Origin: Chlamydomonas sphaeroides | Lineage: Eukaryota > Chlorophyta > Chlorophyceae > Chlamydomonadales > Chlamydomonadaceae | Length of the DNA: 64,000 bases | NCBI GenBank assembly: GCA_001662425.1 | Contig: BDDC01000018.1 | Location: 20,279 to 84,278, forward strand | Direction of reading: 5' to 3' | Program-made: the position numbers and the translations under genes | The notes under the pieces: generated by a model | The model's database searches: none | What the model was told of the DNA's origin: nothing | What the model saw: the letters and a program-made list of their open reading frames with translations, nothing else | Part shown: piece after piece, positions 11,580-24,400 of the stretch | Numbering within the stretch: the stretch's first letter is position 1 | Layout of the letters: every line of letters starts with the position of its first letter

Positions 11580-14293
11580 CTAGAAGAGCTGCGGCAGCAG
11601 CGGCGACGCCCCATCGCTGCACGAGGGCAGCCCCGCGGGCCGCACGTTGGCTCGGCACATGGGGCAGGTACGGTCTCGCTCCAGCCACTCCAGGATGCAC
11701 TCCTCGCAGAAGATGTGGCCTGGGCGGGACGGGAAGGGGAAGGTGCGCCACGTGCAGAGCGCGCGGTGACATCAAACGGTGGCAGCAGCACGAATCGCAG
11801 CGCGCTAGCTAGCCGCCGCAGCCAGCACCCGGCCGTCTCAGGCCTCGCTGGCTCGCTGCCGGGGCGCAGTTAGGCCCAAAGGGAGCTCACCGCAGTCTAG
11901 ACGCAGCGGCGTGTTGACAGGGTCCTGTAGGGGATGGCGGAGCAGGGCCGAAGAAGGGGATCACGTTTCGCAGACGAGGCCAGGCCCTTCCCCGCTCACC
12001 CACAGCAGCTGCCCGGCCGCTGCCGTACCTGGCACACGGGGCACGCTCCGTACGTGCCCAGCTCCCCGACCTCGTCGCGGCCCATGTAGCTGCCGTACAG
12101 GGAGCCCCGCCGTGTCACGGTGCGTACGGCGAGGGCCAGCAGGCTGACGTGTGAGGCCACGTGGGAGATCTGGGATACGGCAAGGGCACGCGGGCAGGGG
12201 AGGTGGGGGCGGCCAGGAAGTAAAAGAAGGAGGTGGGCGCAGGGCGGCAGGGCACAGCAGCCGGCATGCTGTGTCCACAAAGCTGGGGCACAACCCTCAA
12301 CCCCGTCTCCCACCTTGAGTGTGAGGTAGAAGCCGCACGACAGCGAGGCCAGCACTGGCGAGGAGGCCATGGTGCCACACACAAAGTAGCAGTACCTGGG
12401 GCAGGGGGACGTGGTGGTGCAGTGTGGGGCAGGGCAGAGGGGCCGCTGCTCGGGGTGCTGGCCATCCCTCGGAGCTGAGCCCAACGCCAGCCGCAGCGCC
12501 CGCCAGCAGCCAGTCCCACAGGCCTCAGGCCCACGCAGCCCCACTCCTACAGGGAATCCCGGGGCCCCAAACCCCCCAGCCCTCACGACAGACACCCACC
12601 AGACCGGCACCGCCAGCACCGCCCTGTACAGCCCCACTCCGCACTCGAGCGCCGTCAGCACGCGGCTCTGCTGCCGCTGCTGCCGAGCCGCCGCGGCTCG
12701 GTCCGCAGCCCCCGCGCCTCCGCCTCCGCCCCCGCCTCCTGCTCCAGCTGCTCCGCCGCCAGTCGCCGCCGATGCGCCCGAGATCAAGCCCCCGAACCCC
12801 GGCGCCGCTGCTGCTATGGTGGTGGCTGCAGTCAGCAGCGCGTGTTGGCGCCACCTGAAGAACCCCACCACCACCAGCTTGGGGGCCAGCGAGGCGAAGC
12901 GGACCACGCTATCGGCCAGCAGCATGAGCAGGAGGCAGTCCAGCGCCTGGAGGGGGCGGGTGGGAGCAGGTCCAGCTGGTTGACGCCAGCCGGAGGATGT
13001 GATTGGGGTGATAGGAGGAGCATACCAGTAGCTTAAGGGGAGCTGCGAGCGATAGCTCTTCTCGACTATGCCCTGCTGCGACCCCTGACCCCCTGCTCTC
13101 TGCGATGACCGCCAGCAACGCGACCCCGGACCGCACTCACGCTGCCCGGCGTCGCCACCGGCCGCAGCATGAGCGCCCTCAGCAGCTGCGTGTCGGGCAG
13201 CGTGAACGCCACCACACCGCCCGCCACCGCCGCCACCACCAACGCCTGGCGCAGGCACGACGGCGCGGCCGTCTCGTGGCGCAGCGCTATGAAGCGGCGT
13301 ATGTCAGCGTTGGTGCGCAGGATGAGCGCCGCCAGCCAGGCCACCAGCAGCAGCGCTGCGGGGCGAGGGGAGCGATAGGGGGGAGATAGGGGAAGAGAGA
13401 GGGCGGGCGCAGGGGCGTGTGGGGCGGGCGCGTAATGTACGACCAGCAGCGTGCGTGGTGTGGAGGTGCGTGTCGCTCCGGGACCCTGGCACTGTATGTG
13501 GTCCAGCGAGTGCTGTGTGGGGGAACGGAAGGCGCTGCCGCGGTCCTGGTCGGGGCTTGCAACTGCGCTCACTGCAGTAGTGCCGGATGATGGCCAGCCA
13601 CAGCAGCAGCAGCGAGTAGGGGATGACCTCGGCCAGCCAGTCCGCAAAAACCTGCGCTGGCGCGAGGGAGCGAGCGCGCTCTGACGGAGTGGCAGCGCAC
13701 TTTGGCGGCCGCGCGTCCCGCAGAGCAGGGCCCGCTGCCAGGCGCTGCCGTGCGGCGTTGCGCGCGGCAGGCAACCCACGCAGGCTGCGCACCGGAAGGG
13801 TGATGCCCGTCTGTTGGCTGATAAGGCGGTGGCGCTCTGCAGCTGCCGAAACGGACGGGCCGTCGTCTGCGTTGGGGCCCCCGCCCAGTGAGGCGGCGCC
13901 AGCTGCCGCCGGCGCCGTGGCGCCCTGGGTGCGGCGGCTGAGGGCCTGCCCAAGGAAGACGTGGCCTAGGAAGCGGGTGCTGGGGCTGTCTGTCAAGAGA
14001 CTGGACGTGCCCGCGTGCTGCTGTTGTGTGTCGTTGCCAGCGCCGCGATGCGTAGGGACGGGCCCGGAGGGACCCGACGGGGTTGTGGCATCCGAGTCGC
14101 CGGACAGCCCTGCCTCCTCCACCATAGGGTCTGTTTCCTCTCCAGTACCTCCCGCCTCGACGTCGTTCTCCAGGGCGCGCTCGTGCGCGAAGGCATCGTA
14201 GCTCCCCGCACGCGACTCATTTCTGGCGCGCTGCAGTACCTCTAGCAACCTAACGAATGTGTCAGATCTCTCGTCAGGTCTCGCCGATTGCAT
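11580..14293 (-). CDS. RNFT-type multi-pass membrane RING-finger E3 ubiquitin ligase
   Basis: Membrane ubiquitin ligase of the RNFT1/RNFT2 family (in plants, At5g01960-like, from memory). Animal members act in ER quality control. Exons on the minus strand: 14293-13573, 13355-13141, 12946-12600, 12395-12314, 12169-12029, 11924-11891, 11719-11580; 559 residues, phases consistent. Residues 1-220 are hydrophilic. Hydrophobic segments follow ([23 protein letters not shown], a Leu-rich helix around [11 protein letters not shown]), with an Ala/Gly-rich insertion in between. PVW-YCY matches the family's PVWFRYL region and fixes the 12600 donor. The C-terminal RING is a complete C3HC4 finger split over three exons: [23 protein letters not shown]. 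The tail ends [11 protein letters not shown], close to plant homologues. Zinc ligands are intact, so the ligase is probably active; its substrate is unknown. Confidence 0.9.
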
Positions 14294-14810
14294 TTGGCTT
14301 ATGTAGGAAGTGAGTCGGCTCGGTGCGAAGCTACATCACGACAATTCGTCAAGCACTCAGATCAGCATACAATGCTTGGCGCAAAGCTGCAAAGTCGAGG
14401 GGGCTACAGTACAGTGGCCGGCGCAGCTGTCATCGACATGTTGCAGTGACAACGGATGTCAACCTTGACTACGACAACTTGGTGGGCTGATCGCAGATGG
14501 ACTGCACAAGGGGACGGTTCAAGTCGCTGCAGGAAGCGTGCCACCCGCTCCCACCGCGCAACCCGACACAGCGTTCGTCCCCCTCCTCTCCCCCCGCACA
14601 CGCAACGCACAGCCATGTAACCACCCAGCCAACACGTCTCAACTATCTAGCGAAGCGTTGCCTTGCAGCAAGCCTGCCGACCCAGCATGCGGCATCCTGC
14701 GCCACCCTATACGCGAGCTGTTCGCGTTCCCCCTTTCCCCATCCACCTCCATGCACGCGCATTCCCCACCTTCTGCCCGCTCACCCCTCCCACCTCTAAC
14801 ACAACACCCA
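14294..14810. other. Short intergenic region, promoter side of the RING ligase
   Basis: The 517 bp between the RING ligase start and the 3' end of the next minus-strand gene hold no credible gene. The part next to 14293 must contain the RING ligase promoter and 5' leader. I see no clear TATA box. Confidence 0.5.
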
Positions 14811-17800
14811 TCACCAGTCGTCGGCGCCAGAATTGGCATTGCCGCGGTTGCCGAGCAGCGGCCACGAAATCTGGCCGGATCCAAACACCGACCTGCCGTA
14901 CCGGTACTGCTCGTAGTACAGCAGGCCGTACTTCCCACCGACCACCAGCCCAGCCGCCAGGCAGATGCTGAACAAGCACCAGAAGAAGACCTGCAAGCCG
15001 CGAGGGCGGCCGGGGTCAAGCAGCGCACACGGCAGCACAACGAGCACGGTCTGCCGAAGCTCGGCGGTTCTAGCGCAAGCACACATGACTTCCATGTTTT
15101 AGTTTCTTGACAGCACAACGAGCATGCTCAAGCATCTCTAGCTACCGGCCCCGCCCTCCTCCCCAGCCTCGCCAGGGCTGCGCTCACTCACCATGCCTCC
15201 AGACACGCCGCGCCGCTTGCACGCGCCGCCGCCGCCTCCGTGCTGCGCGGCGGCGCAAACGCCGCCGGTGACCACCGAGCTGCCGTCCGACAGCTTGGCG
15301 GGCGCCGCGTCGCCGCCCTGCGGGGGCCGCAGCACGATCGGGACCCGCCACCCCGTCAACCCAGCCGCCGAGGTCGTGGCTTGCAGCAAGAGCGCCGAGC
15401 CGGGCCAACATCATCGCCTCCACTCGTCTCTCCATCAGCCCGAGCAGCCCAAGGCGGCCCCCGGCAAGGACACCGATGGCGCACATTCCCGGGCGCTGCC
15501 AAACCCAAAGCCGTCAAGCCTCACCTGGCGCTCGTAGCCGGGCAGGCAGGACACCACGCCGCCCGCGTTGCCGCCTGCCGCGCTGGGCTGGCTGAAGGCG
15601 CACGAGGCGGGGTCGCCCGCGGCGGCGCAGGCGCACAGCTTGAAGGCGGCGCCGCCGTCCAGGTCGTAGGCCTTAATCAGCGAGCCCTCCGCGCAGGGCG
15701 CCGCCACACACCTGGCCGCACGGAGGGAGGGCCACACGCAGCCGGCAGGCAGCCTCTTTCGCCGTGTGGACACCATGGGCCGCTACGGTACTAAGCCAGC
15801 AGCTGAGAGCGCCGTCCCGCGGCTGCAATCCAATCAAGGAAGTCCGCGGCCGTGGCTGCAGCAACCGTACTCAAAACCCCACCTAGCCCCGCCTCACTTG
15901 TCGCCCGACGCCGCTAGCACGAGGCCGCGCAGGCAGGCCAGCGTGCCGGGCAGGCAGGCCGCCTCCAGGCTGCATGAGGAGCCGTCCTCGGGGCACGAGC
16001 AGCGCTTGGAGCACGCAAAGTCGCCTGCGGGCGCGCGAGCAGGCACGCCGGGGTGGGGCGGGGCGGCTAAGCACCACAGGTGGTGGCGCGTGCCGAGCCG
16101 TCATGGGCCGTGCGCTGGGGCTCACGAGGTACAATGGAGGTGGGGAGCGAGGTGAGGCTGGTAAGGGGTCCAGGCCCCACCGGGCTGCGCAGACCGGAGG
16201 GCCTCACCCGAGGGGTCGGTGGTGGTGTAGTTGCCGGGCAGGCAGGCGTCCTCCACGCACACCAGCTCCGAGCCCTTGCGCCTGGGCGAGGGCAAGCCAG
16301 TGCACGCAAGCGAGTTACGGCGGTGGTGGCGCTTTCGCCCCAGCTGACCGACACCATGCTCCCGTCGTTCGCAGCACGCATCCACCACACACGCACCTCA
16401 GCTGGCCGTGGCCTCCCCCAGGGCCCTCGCAGGTGAAGTCGGCGCAGGCGCTGTCATCATAGCCGCTGCCATCGGCCTTGCAGGCGTGCCAGCAGGTGCC
16501 GTGCGACTCGGGCCGGAGCTCGGGGTGCAGCGAGCCGGCGGGGCAGGCGGCCGGCGCGGGGGAGGGCGAGGGAGCGGGCCCCGGCGAGGGCGTGGGCTCG
16601 CCGCCACCTGAGACGTCAATAGAGCAGTCGCCGCCGGCGTAGGGCGCCTGCCAGGAACAACATGTGGGCGGGCGGGGCGCGCGCCTCAGCTTGTTGTGCG
16701 CTTTGGCTCGGGCTCAGCCGGTAGCATGGGGGCACGGCTGCCCGCTCCCGGCCCCCACCGCCACTGCCAAGGTATGCTCCACACGCCCAAGCCCACACGC
16801 CTAAGTCCACGCGCCCAGCCCCACACGCCCAGGCCCCTCGCTGCCGATGCGAGGGCAAGTCAAGCAAGGGTCGGCCTTTGCGACAGGGCTGGCCTTCGCT
16901 ACGTATTCATATCACCAGATTGAAGTACTAGCTCTGCTCCCATTGAGAATCCTGTGGAGATGCGCAATCAAGCGTGTCGTTCCACACGCCCCGCGGGCCC
17001 CCCTTGCTCACGGTGCAGGTGCACACGCCCGCGTCGCACTGGCCGTGTCCGGAACAGTCCGCCAGGCAGCTGCCGTCCTGGCTGACGGACACGCTGTAGC
17101 CCACGAGCCGAGGGGGCCCCGGCAGCGGGTTGAACACCAGCAAGTGCAGCGCGCCGTCGCCGGCAATCTGGGGCGGGCGGGGCCGGCGGCAGGCGCTGAT
17201 TCGCAAGGGTGCCGGCTGGGCAGATGGCCGTTGCTGAGCAAGGCGGATGGGGCGGCGGGCGAGGCCGGGACCTGCAGGCCAGGCCGCCTAGACGCTGCAG
17301 CATTGCCGTCCCTCCCAGCGCCACTTGCTCACCATCCACGGTCCGATGTCGAGCCGGTACTGCTGGCCCGGCTGCGCCAGCGTCACCCGCGCCACCACAC
17401 CCTCGGGCCAGCCGGCGCCCGCGGTGGCGTTGGCGGCGGCCTCGGCGGACGGCACCACCAGCACCACAGGCCTGGGGGACGGGGGGCGGTGGGCGGAGTG
17501 CGCATCGGGTCGAAGGACGCCCACCGCCCTCCGTGCTGCGGGCGAACCGCACGTCTGCTGCCCGACCTGCGGCCCTCCTTGGACCCCCATGCGGCCACGA
17601 GGCCGCTGGACACGACCAGGCCGCGTGCCCCACGTGTAGGGCAGGTGCGCACCTGCCCGTCACCCAGGCCGGCAGGCCCGCCTCGCCGTCCGAGGTGGTG
17701 AAGGACGCGCTGAGCACCAGGCGGCTGGTGGCGGCGCTGCGCAGCTGCTGCCGAGCGCCCTGCAGCGCCAGGCGGTCCACGGAGAAGGCGCGCGGCGGCA

Positions 17801-20800
17801 GCACGAGGCCGGGCGAGCCCAGCGCCAGCTCCAGCGCCGACGAGGCGCAGTCGGGGCCCAGGCTTGTGGGCTACGGAGGCCGGGTGGGATTGGCGGTGTC
17901 CCCGGAAGCATGGGCGGTACAGGGCGATGGGTGGCGAGGCAAAGGGAGCGTGCAAGAGCTAGCCGGCAGCGGGGCTGGCGGGCTGCGAGGGCGGGTAGGT
18001 TTGACCTTTTGACGGCCAGGGGCGCTCGTGCTGGCCAGCCGGCAGCGGGGCTCGTTGCGCGCGTGAAACCATCCAGGCCGCGGCGGGAGCAGCGTTGGCA
18101 GCGAGGGACTGAAGTTTACCCAATGCGGTGGCAGGAGGCCGCAAGCGGCAAGCCGTGGACTTGCTCGTGAGTACGCCACGTACCTCGGTGCAGGTGCAGG
18201 TGGCGGTGTCGGCGGCGCACGTGCCGCGGCCGGAGCAGTCGCCGGGGCAGGCGTGCAGCGCGGCGGCCATGCTGTACGACACGGGCGCCGTGCCCTTGTT
18301 GTACACACCCACGTACCAGGTGCCTGCGGGCCATGCCGTCGGAGGTCGGAACCAACCACGTTGGTGCCGGCTTTCCAGTTATCACGCCATAGTGCACCCA
18401 ACCCAACCCAACCCAACCCAACCCAACCCAACCCAACCCAAACCCAGCCCAACCCAACCCAACCCAGCCCAGCCCAACCCAACCCAACCATCCAAGCCCA
18501 ACCCAGCCCAGCCCAACGCGCAGCTCAGCTGCGGTTACGAGACCACCAGCCAATCACGCGACTGGGCGCCGCGCCGCCGGCCCCTGCCAAGCCGCACCTG
18601 GCTGGAAGGCGGCGTCGCTGTGCCGCAGCGTCAGCCGCGCCGACAGGTCCCGGCCCCAGGACGAGCCGTCGGTGGCGGCATCGTGCTGCCCCGTGGCCTG
18701 ACCCGGCAGCTGTCCGTGGCGCAGGTACAGCAGCAGGGAGCCGCCTGGTACAGGGAGGACAGGGAGGCAGCGGGCAGCGAGTGGAAAGCAGGGCGTGGAT
18801 AGGGGCCCTGAGCTGAGGCCGCGGTGGGGGCCCCAGGAGGCCGCCCCTGACGGCGGCAGCTGGGCGCCCGGCGGCCGCAGCTGACGCCGCGGCCAAACCC
18901 CCTGACGATGATGAGAGCGGGGCGCGCTGCCCTGTGCCGCACCCGCAGTGGCCTCCGTGGCGGCCGCGGCCAGGCTCAGCTCCGCGGCGCCGCTGGCGGG
19001 CAGGTCCAGGGTGAAGAAGGCCCAGGCACCGGGCGCGTGTGCGGACACGGGCGCCTGCGCGGGCGCGGCGGGCTGCGGCTGCAGCGGCTGCAGCGTGGCG
19101 GAGCAGTCCTCGAAGCCCAGGCCTGCGGGTTGGTCGCGGTGCGGGACGGGACGCGAGGAGTTTGCTGCATTTGGGTGCCAATGACAGTGGTGGGTAGATT
19201 GCAGCGCACGTATAGGCGGCTGATGCCGGTAGGCTACGCCCAGGCCGTGAGGCGGCGCGCGGGCGGCGGGTGGGTCCACCCCCCGGGTCGGGGATGGCAC
19301 GCCGCAGCTATGGTAGCTGGCTGCGTAGGCGCGAGTGGCTGGTTGGCTGGGCCCGGGCAACGACGCGGCTCAGGTCGCACCAACCCTCGTATCTTAGTTG
19401 ATACGAGTCGATAGAGCGTATCGAGTTCAATACCGTCAAAGGATTCAGTGTCAAGAATCAACATAAGACTCCGGGTACGCGGACTGGACCGCACCCGGGG
19501 TCATGACCCAGTTGGCGGGCGGCGCGTAGGGCGGGGGGCAGGAGCACATGCCGTGCGAGCAGGTGTCGCCGCTGCCGCGGCCCGAGCACAGCACCAGCGT
19601 CCCGTCGTGCGCGACGGACACCGGGCACGAGTGCGCGGCCGCCCTGCGGGGTGGGGCAGGGCGCGTGCGAGGCAGGTGGGGCCCAGCTCGGCCTCGTGCC
19701 CAGGAGTCGGGGCCAGTGCCAGAACACAGCTTCTTTGAGCCCGTCTTGGCGCCTCGGCCCTGCGTGCCCCGGCCGCACGGCTCCGGGCACCCTACCGGCC
19801 CCACCGCCCACCTCAGCATGATGGTGGTGGCCGCGGTCGCCTCGGCGCACAGGTACAGCCCGGTGTAGGCGCCGTAGCCCAGCTGCCGCCGCGACAGCGC
19901 CAGCGCGGCGCCGGGGCTGCCCGCCGATGTGCGCAGGTCAAACGAGTACGACGAGCCGGGCGTGGGGTACGCCTGGGGCACGTGGGGTAGGTACCGTACG
20001 GGGGCGGATGAGAGGGTGCATGGGCGGCTGGTGTGGTGGAGGAAGATGGTGTGAGACTGTGGGACACGTTGGCGCTGAAGCCTGGTTGCTGGTTCTGGTG
20101 ACCATGCACGGGGCCCCCTGCGGCGGAGGCCGCTCACCGACACGGTCGTGCTGGCGGCGCCGGTGGCGGGGTCGGTGGTGGTGGTGAAATTGGTGAGCAG
20201 GCCGCGCAGCGTCACATGCGCCTCGCCGCCGCCGCTCAGCAGCAGCGCCAGGTGGTAGGCGGTGTCAGACATGCTGCGTACGACGGGCGGGAGGGCGGTG
20301 GCGGCGGGTGTGGCGACATGAGGCGCGGAGGCCGTCTGTCGTTAGCAAGTTTGCGACCAGCACCAGCAAGCACCGGAGTGGCAGCAGGCCTCGTAATAGT
20401 GTTGCGCACCCGTGCGCATGCCAGCACCCGAAGCCAGTCAACCCCGGTGCACCCACACTGCGATGCTGGTGGCGAAGCAGATGGGCTGACCCGCAGTCAG
20501 CGCATTGCAGGTGCGTCCCGTGGCTCCGCAGCCCTCCTGCACGTCCTTGCCGTCCAGGCTGACGGCGTTCACGGGAACACTGCACGTCTCGCCCACCCAG
20601 CCCGGCGAGCCATCCTGGGTGAGGAATGCGGGAGCGAGGGGGCATGGTGTTGCGGCAAGGCTGGGGCGTTAAGGGGCCGGGGAGACCAGCAGGTAAGGGC
20701 TGGGTCGCGAGGCAACACGCACCGGGCCAGGGAGTGGGGATGTGCAGGTGCACTTGCCGTCCGCGAGCGTGCCGTGCCCAGAGCAGGGCGGCGGGTCTGC

Positions 20801-20992
20801 GGGTATGGTCCAAGGGGCAACCGGGGTCGAGGACAAGGCCCTGCCAGCGTCCGCCCGAGAGAGCCCCTTGCACGACCCCAATTATCAAGGTGGAGTGCAG
20901 ACGCAGGGCGTACCGTCGGCGTTGACGCCCATCGCCACCAACACGCAGAAAAGCCCCAGACCCGCAAGCGCGAGGCGCCCTGGCCGCGCCAT
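14811..20992 (-). CDS. Type I membrane protein with alternating EGF-like and PPC-like modules
   Basis: Predicted cell-surface adhesion or receptor-like protein; ligand unknown. Eighteen minus-strand exons keep phase and sum to 893 residues: 20992-20914, 20796-20723, 20614-20457, 20273-20138, 19972-19812, 19643-19495, 19122-18943, 18744-18598, 18323-18184, 17870-17653, 17471-17333, 17167-17012, 16647-16397, 16281-16208, 16024-15898, 15711-15525, 15317-15192, 14990-14811. The N-terminus is a signal peptide (MARPGRLALAGLGLFCVLVA). EGF-like half-modules recur: CSGHGTLADGKCTC, CSGRGSGDTCSHGMCSC, DCSGRGTCAADTATCTC, DCSGHGQCDAGVCTC. Between them lie beta-rich blocks of PPC type, best seen in GTWYVGVYNKGTAPVSYS and AWAFFTLDLP. 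A Pro/Ser linker and Cys-rich modules follow (residues about 570-830). The last exon gives a transmembrane helix starting FFWCLFSICLAAGLVVGG and a short Tyr-rich tail (YYEQYRYGR). It is divergent from the SFI1/LRR gene. Confidence 0.85.
18396..18515. repeat. Pentanucleotide (CCCAA)n tract
   Basis: About 120 bp of CCCAA/CCCAG repeats in the intron between exons 8 and 9 of the EGF/PPC gene. On the coding strand it reads as G-rich TTGGG units. Confidence 0.9.
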
Positions 20993-21408
20993 GTTATTAA
21001 GTTTCGGCTGTGTGTGGCAGATATGAAAGGAATGAGAGACAGTCGCGTGTGCAGAGCAAAGGACGACAATTTCTCCTAAAGGACAAGCTTTTACGCCTCC
21101 AACTGCCCCCGCTTCTCTGAGATATTTGTATCGATCTCAACTAGGCACCTATGCCGAGGGCTGAGGTTTGCCGAACTTCCTCGCGAGTTTTGGTTCCGCC
21201 TTCCGCATGAAACCAAGCCCCAACAGCCGCAGCTGGCTGCCGGGTCTGCCGGCCACACTTGTACACAAACCAAATTTACGGCCTTCACCAACACGATACA
21301 TTCCTTAGTGCGCTGCCAACAACAGCGCCCGAGTCAACATGCGGACTCGGCGTCGACCGCGACGCGTAGCAGCAAGTCATTCTGCAAGATGCAGCCAATA
21401 GACGTTTC
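20993..21408. promoter_or_regulatory. Divergent promoter region of the EGF/PPC and LRR/SFI1 genes
   Basis: 416 bp separate the start codons of two genes transcribed away from each other. It must hold both promoters and 5' leaders. Composition is less GC-rich than the flanking exons. No TATA box stands out. Confidence 0.6.
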
Positions 21409-24400
21409 ATGTCGTCCTACGCTGAGCTTCACAGACAGCAGGCGCCGGGCGCGAGCATCGTGCCTGCGGATGCTCGTCAGGGCTATGCGGCCCAGTTCCT
21501 CTTGCAGCAGGCCGAGGCCTCAGCAGCAAGGCGTCCGTCCTCGACGGAGAGGACGCGGCCGGGTGGACCCGCCACGGAGGAACGCGAGAGTCGCGCTGCG
21601 TCCCCCTCTGCAGCCACGGCAGCTGAGTGGCCACAGCGGGGCTATGCCGCCATAGCGGCAGCCGCTGCGGCCGCCCCCAGCAGCCCGGCGCAGGCAAACA
21701 CAATCTCCACAAGGGACCGCTTTGACAGCAGCCGGTCGCCGTCAACGTCGCCGTCCCGGCCACGGCTGGACCCGAGCGTGACCCGGTAGGAAAAGCTGCC
21801 AGCAGCTGGCAAGCACTGACCAGCATGCCTTGTAAAGGCTATCTGTGTCACCACCTTCCTCGCGACCTGCCAATTAATTGCTGCCCCTCCTGCCACAGGC
21901 CCGCCACAACTGTGCTGGCGCAGGCGACGGCCATGCGCGCAGCCCGGCTGAAGCGGCTGGCGCAGCGGCAGCAGCTGGTCCAGCAGCCGCCGCCCGCGCC
22001 GCCGCTGCTTGGAGCCGGCCGCCGGCCGGGGCTTCGGCCCGTGGTGCTGTCGGCCGTGCTGCAGCAGGCGCCGCAGCTGTACGACCGGCAGCGGCTGTCC
22101 GCCGTGGAGCGCTTCATCGACCACATCGACCCGCTGCCCGTGCGCTACACGGATGCCCAGGTGAGCGCCCGCCGCTGCAGCTTCGCACGCGGGCTCAGCC
22201 GCCTGGACATCCTCGCAATGCGTTCGCCTTCTCGCCGTGCCACAACGCTCCTGGCCCTGCCATGTGCACTTCCCTGCCTGCCTCACTCCTGGCGCCAGGT
22301 GGTGTTCCTGTCTAAGAACTCGCTCACCAGTGCGGAAGGCCTGGGCCAGTTCCCACAGCTGCGGGTGTTGGGCCTGGCAGATAACCTTCTGGCTGACCCA
22401 CATCAACTGCAGGTGAGATCGGGCGCCGCCCTCCTGATGGCCAGCAGCGGCGGCTGAGCTGCCGTACCCGGGTGTCGTGGCCGTTGGCCGTCGTGGCCGT
22501 TGGGCGTTCGGGTCTGGGTGGTGACGATGTGCCGCGTGGCCATGCCGCGCAGGTGCTGGCGGAGCAATGCCCCGGCCTGGAGGCGCTGTCGCTGGACGGC
22601 AACCCGCTGGCGCAGGTGCCGCACTACAGGTGACCGCGGTGCACGTCGGCGACACGAAGCACGGGGATACTGTAGGCATTGGCCTGTACTGACACGCCCG
22701 CCCGGTCCGACGGCCGGGGCCTGCCGCAGGTCCCGTGTGATCCTCGCGCTGCCGGGGCTCAGGTCACTGGACGGGCGGCCGGTGACGGAGGAGGAGCGCG
22801 CCGCCGCGCCGGCGGCGGTGGCGACCGAGGAGGCCACCATGGCGGTGCTGCTGCGCAACGCGTGCGAGGTCCACAAAATGGTGCGACCTTGAGCGCACTG
22901 TTATACTGCTGATTAAGCTTGAGCTGCCAGGCAGCTGATGACAGGGTGGCAGTGCTGCTGCATGACTGCTGCTTTCGCCCCGCCCGCAGTCGAGCGCGGT
23001 GCAGCGCGCGCAGCTGCACATGGAGCTGCTGCACACGATACACAGCCACGGCAGGGCGCTGGCGCGCGTGGAGGCGCTCAGCGGCGCGGCGGCGGCGGTG
23101 GGCGGGCGTAGCCTGGCACGGCTGGTGGAGATGTGGGACTACGAGGGAGGCCTCAGCGATGAGGCAAGCTGGGCGTCAGAACGAGGGACGCGGGCGCCAT
23201 GTCATGCCGGCACGTACCGCGATGGCCGGTCAGGGGTCGCCTTGGAGCGACGCTTGGGTCCCGTGTCTGCTGCGATGGGTGTCCGCAGGAGCGGCGGAAG
23301 ATCCGTGGTGCGCTGCTGCGGGAGGTCGGCCGCATGTACCGCCAGATGCGGAGCGAGCAAGCGCCCGGCAACCGGGTCGGGCCGCCTTGGGAGGACGCCT
23401 TCGCGCAGGTACGGTACACCCGACCGTCTTGTGCCAGGCCGCTGTGCGCTTAAGCCCGCTGCTGCCGTTGAGCTTGTCACACCAAATGACAACAGCAGGC
23501 GGAGCTGCCCCGGTCAGCCAGCCCTTTACTCATTTCACCAGGGTCGCATGCATTGTTGTTACGGCCGCAGGTCATGATGGCGCAGCAGTCGACCACCGCC
23601 GCGCTGCTGGACCTGCTGTCCCAGTGCCAGACCGCGCTGGACGACCTGGTCGTGGGCATGGCCGCCGCCGAGCCGGGCAGCGGATATGAGCAGGGCGCCG
23701 AGCCGAGCAGAGGCCGGGGCTGGGGCGGGCACGCCGGCAGCGGGCGGGCGAGGCTGCTGCGTGAGGCCGAGGACGACGAGGCCCGGCAGCGCGAGCTGCG
23801 GCGGGATCGGGAGGACGCGCTGGCGGAGATGCGGTGAGGCCGGGGCGCATCCGCGGTCCTTGCGTCCAACTGTCGCGAGCACACGCCGTCATGCGCCGTG
23901 CCTTGCTGGACCCTGCTTGCGCAGGGACGCTGCATTGGGGTATGCTGGCCCGCGCAGCCCGCAGCGGCTTGGCGGCCGGCCGGCCCTGAAGCCGGCGCTC
24001 AAGCGTAGCTCCTTCCAGCAGTACGGCGCGGCCGACGAGGGCGGCGAGGCCCGCGCCGCCGCCGCCTCACCGTCGCCGCGCTGGCGCTCCAGCCGCTCCT
24101 CGCCGCCGCCGCCCGAGGCGGTAGATCGCCTCCTCAGGGCCCGGCGCGGAGTGGCGCAGCCACCCTCAGCAGGGTCAGCGCCATCAGCCCGACACGGCCA
24201 TGACAGCTCGGGTGATGGCAAGGGGCTTCAGTCAAGCGACGGCTCCAGCTCAGCGCCGGCGGATCCCGAGCAGCTATGGCGGCCACGCCCCGCGTCTGCG
24301 GTGCCGGCATCGGGAACAGCCAGGCGTGGCCGGCAGGCCGGAGGCGAGGGGTTCGGCGCTAGGGTCCGGCCGGGTGCGCAGCGCCGGTCAGCGTCCGTGG

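Noticed and set aside
18396..18515. (CCCAA)n as a CRISPR or regulatory array
   Set aside because: It is a simple pentamer tract without spacers, located in an intron.
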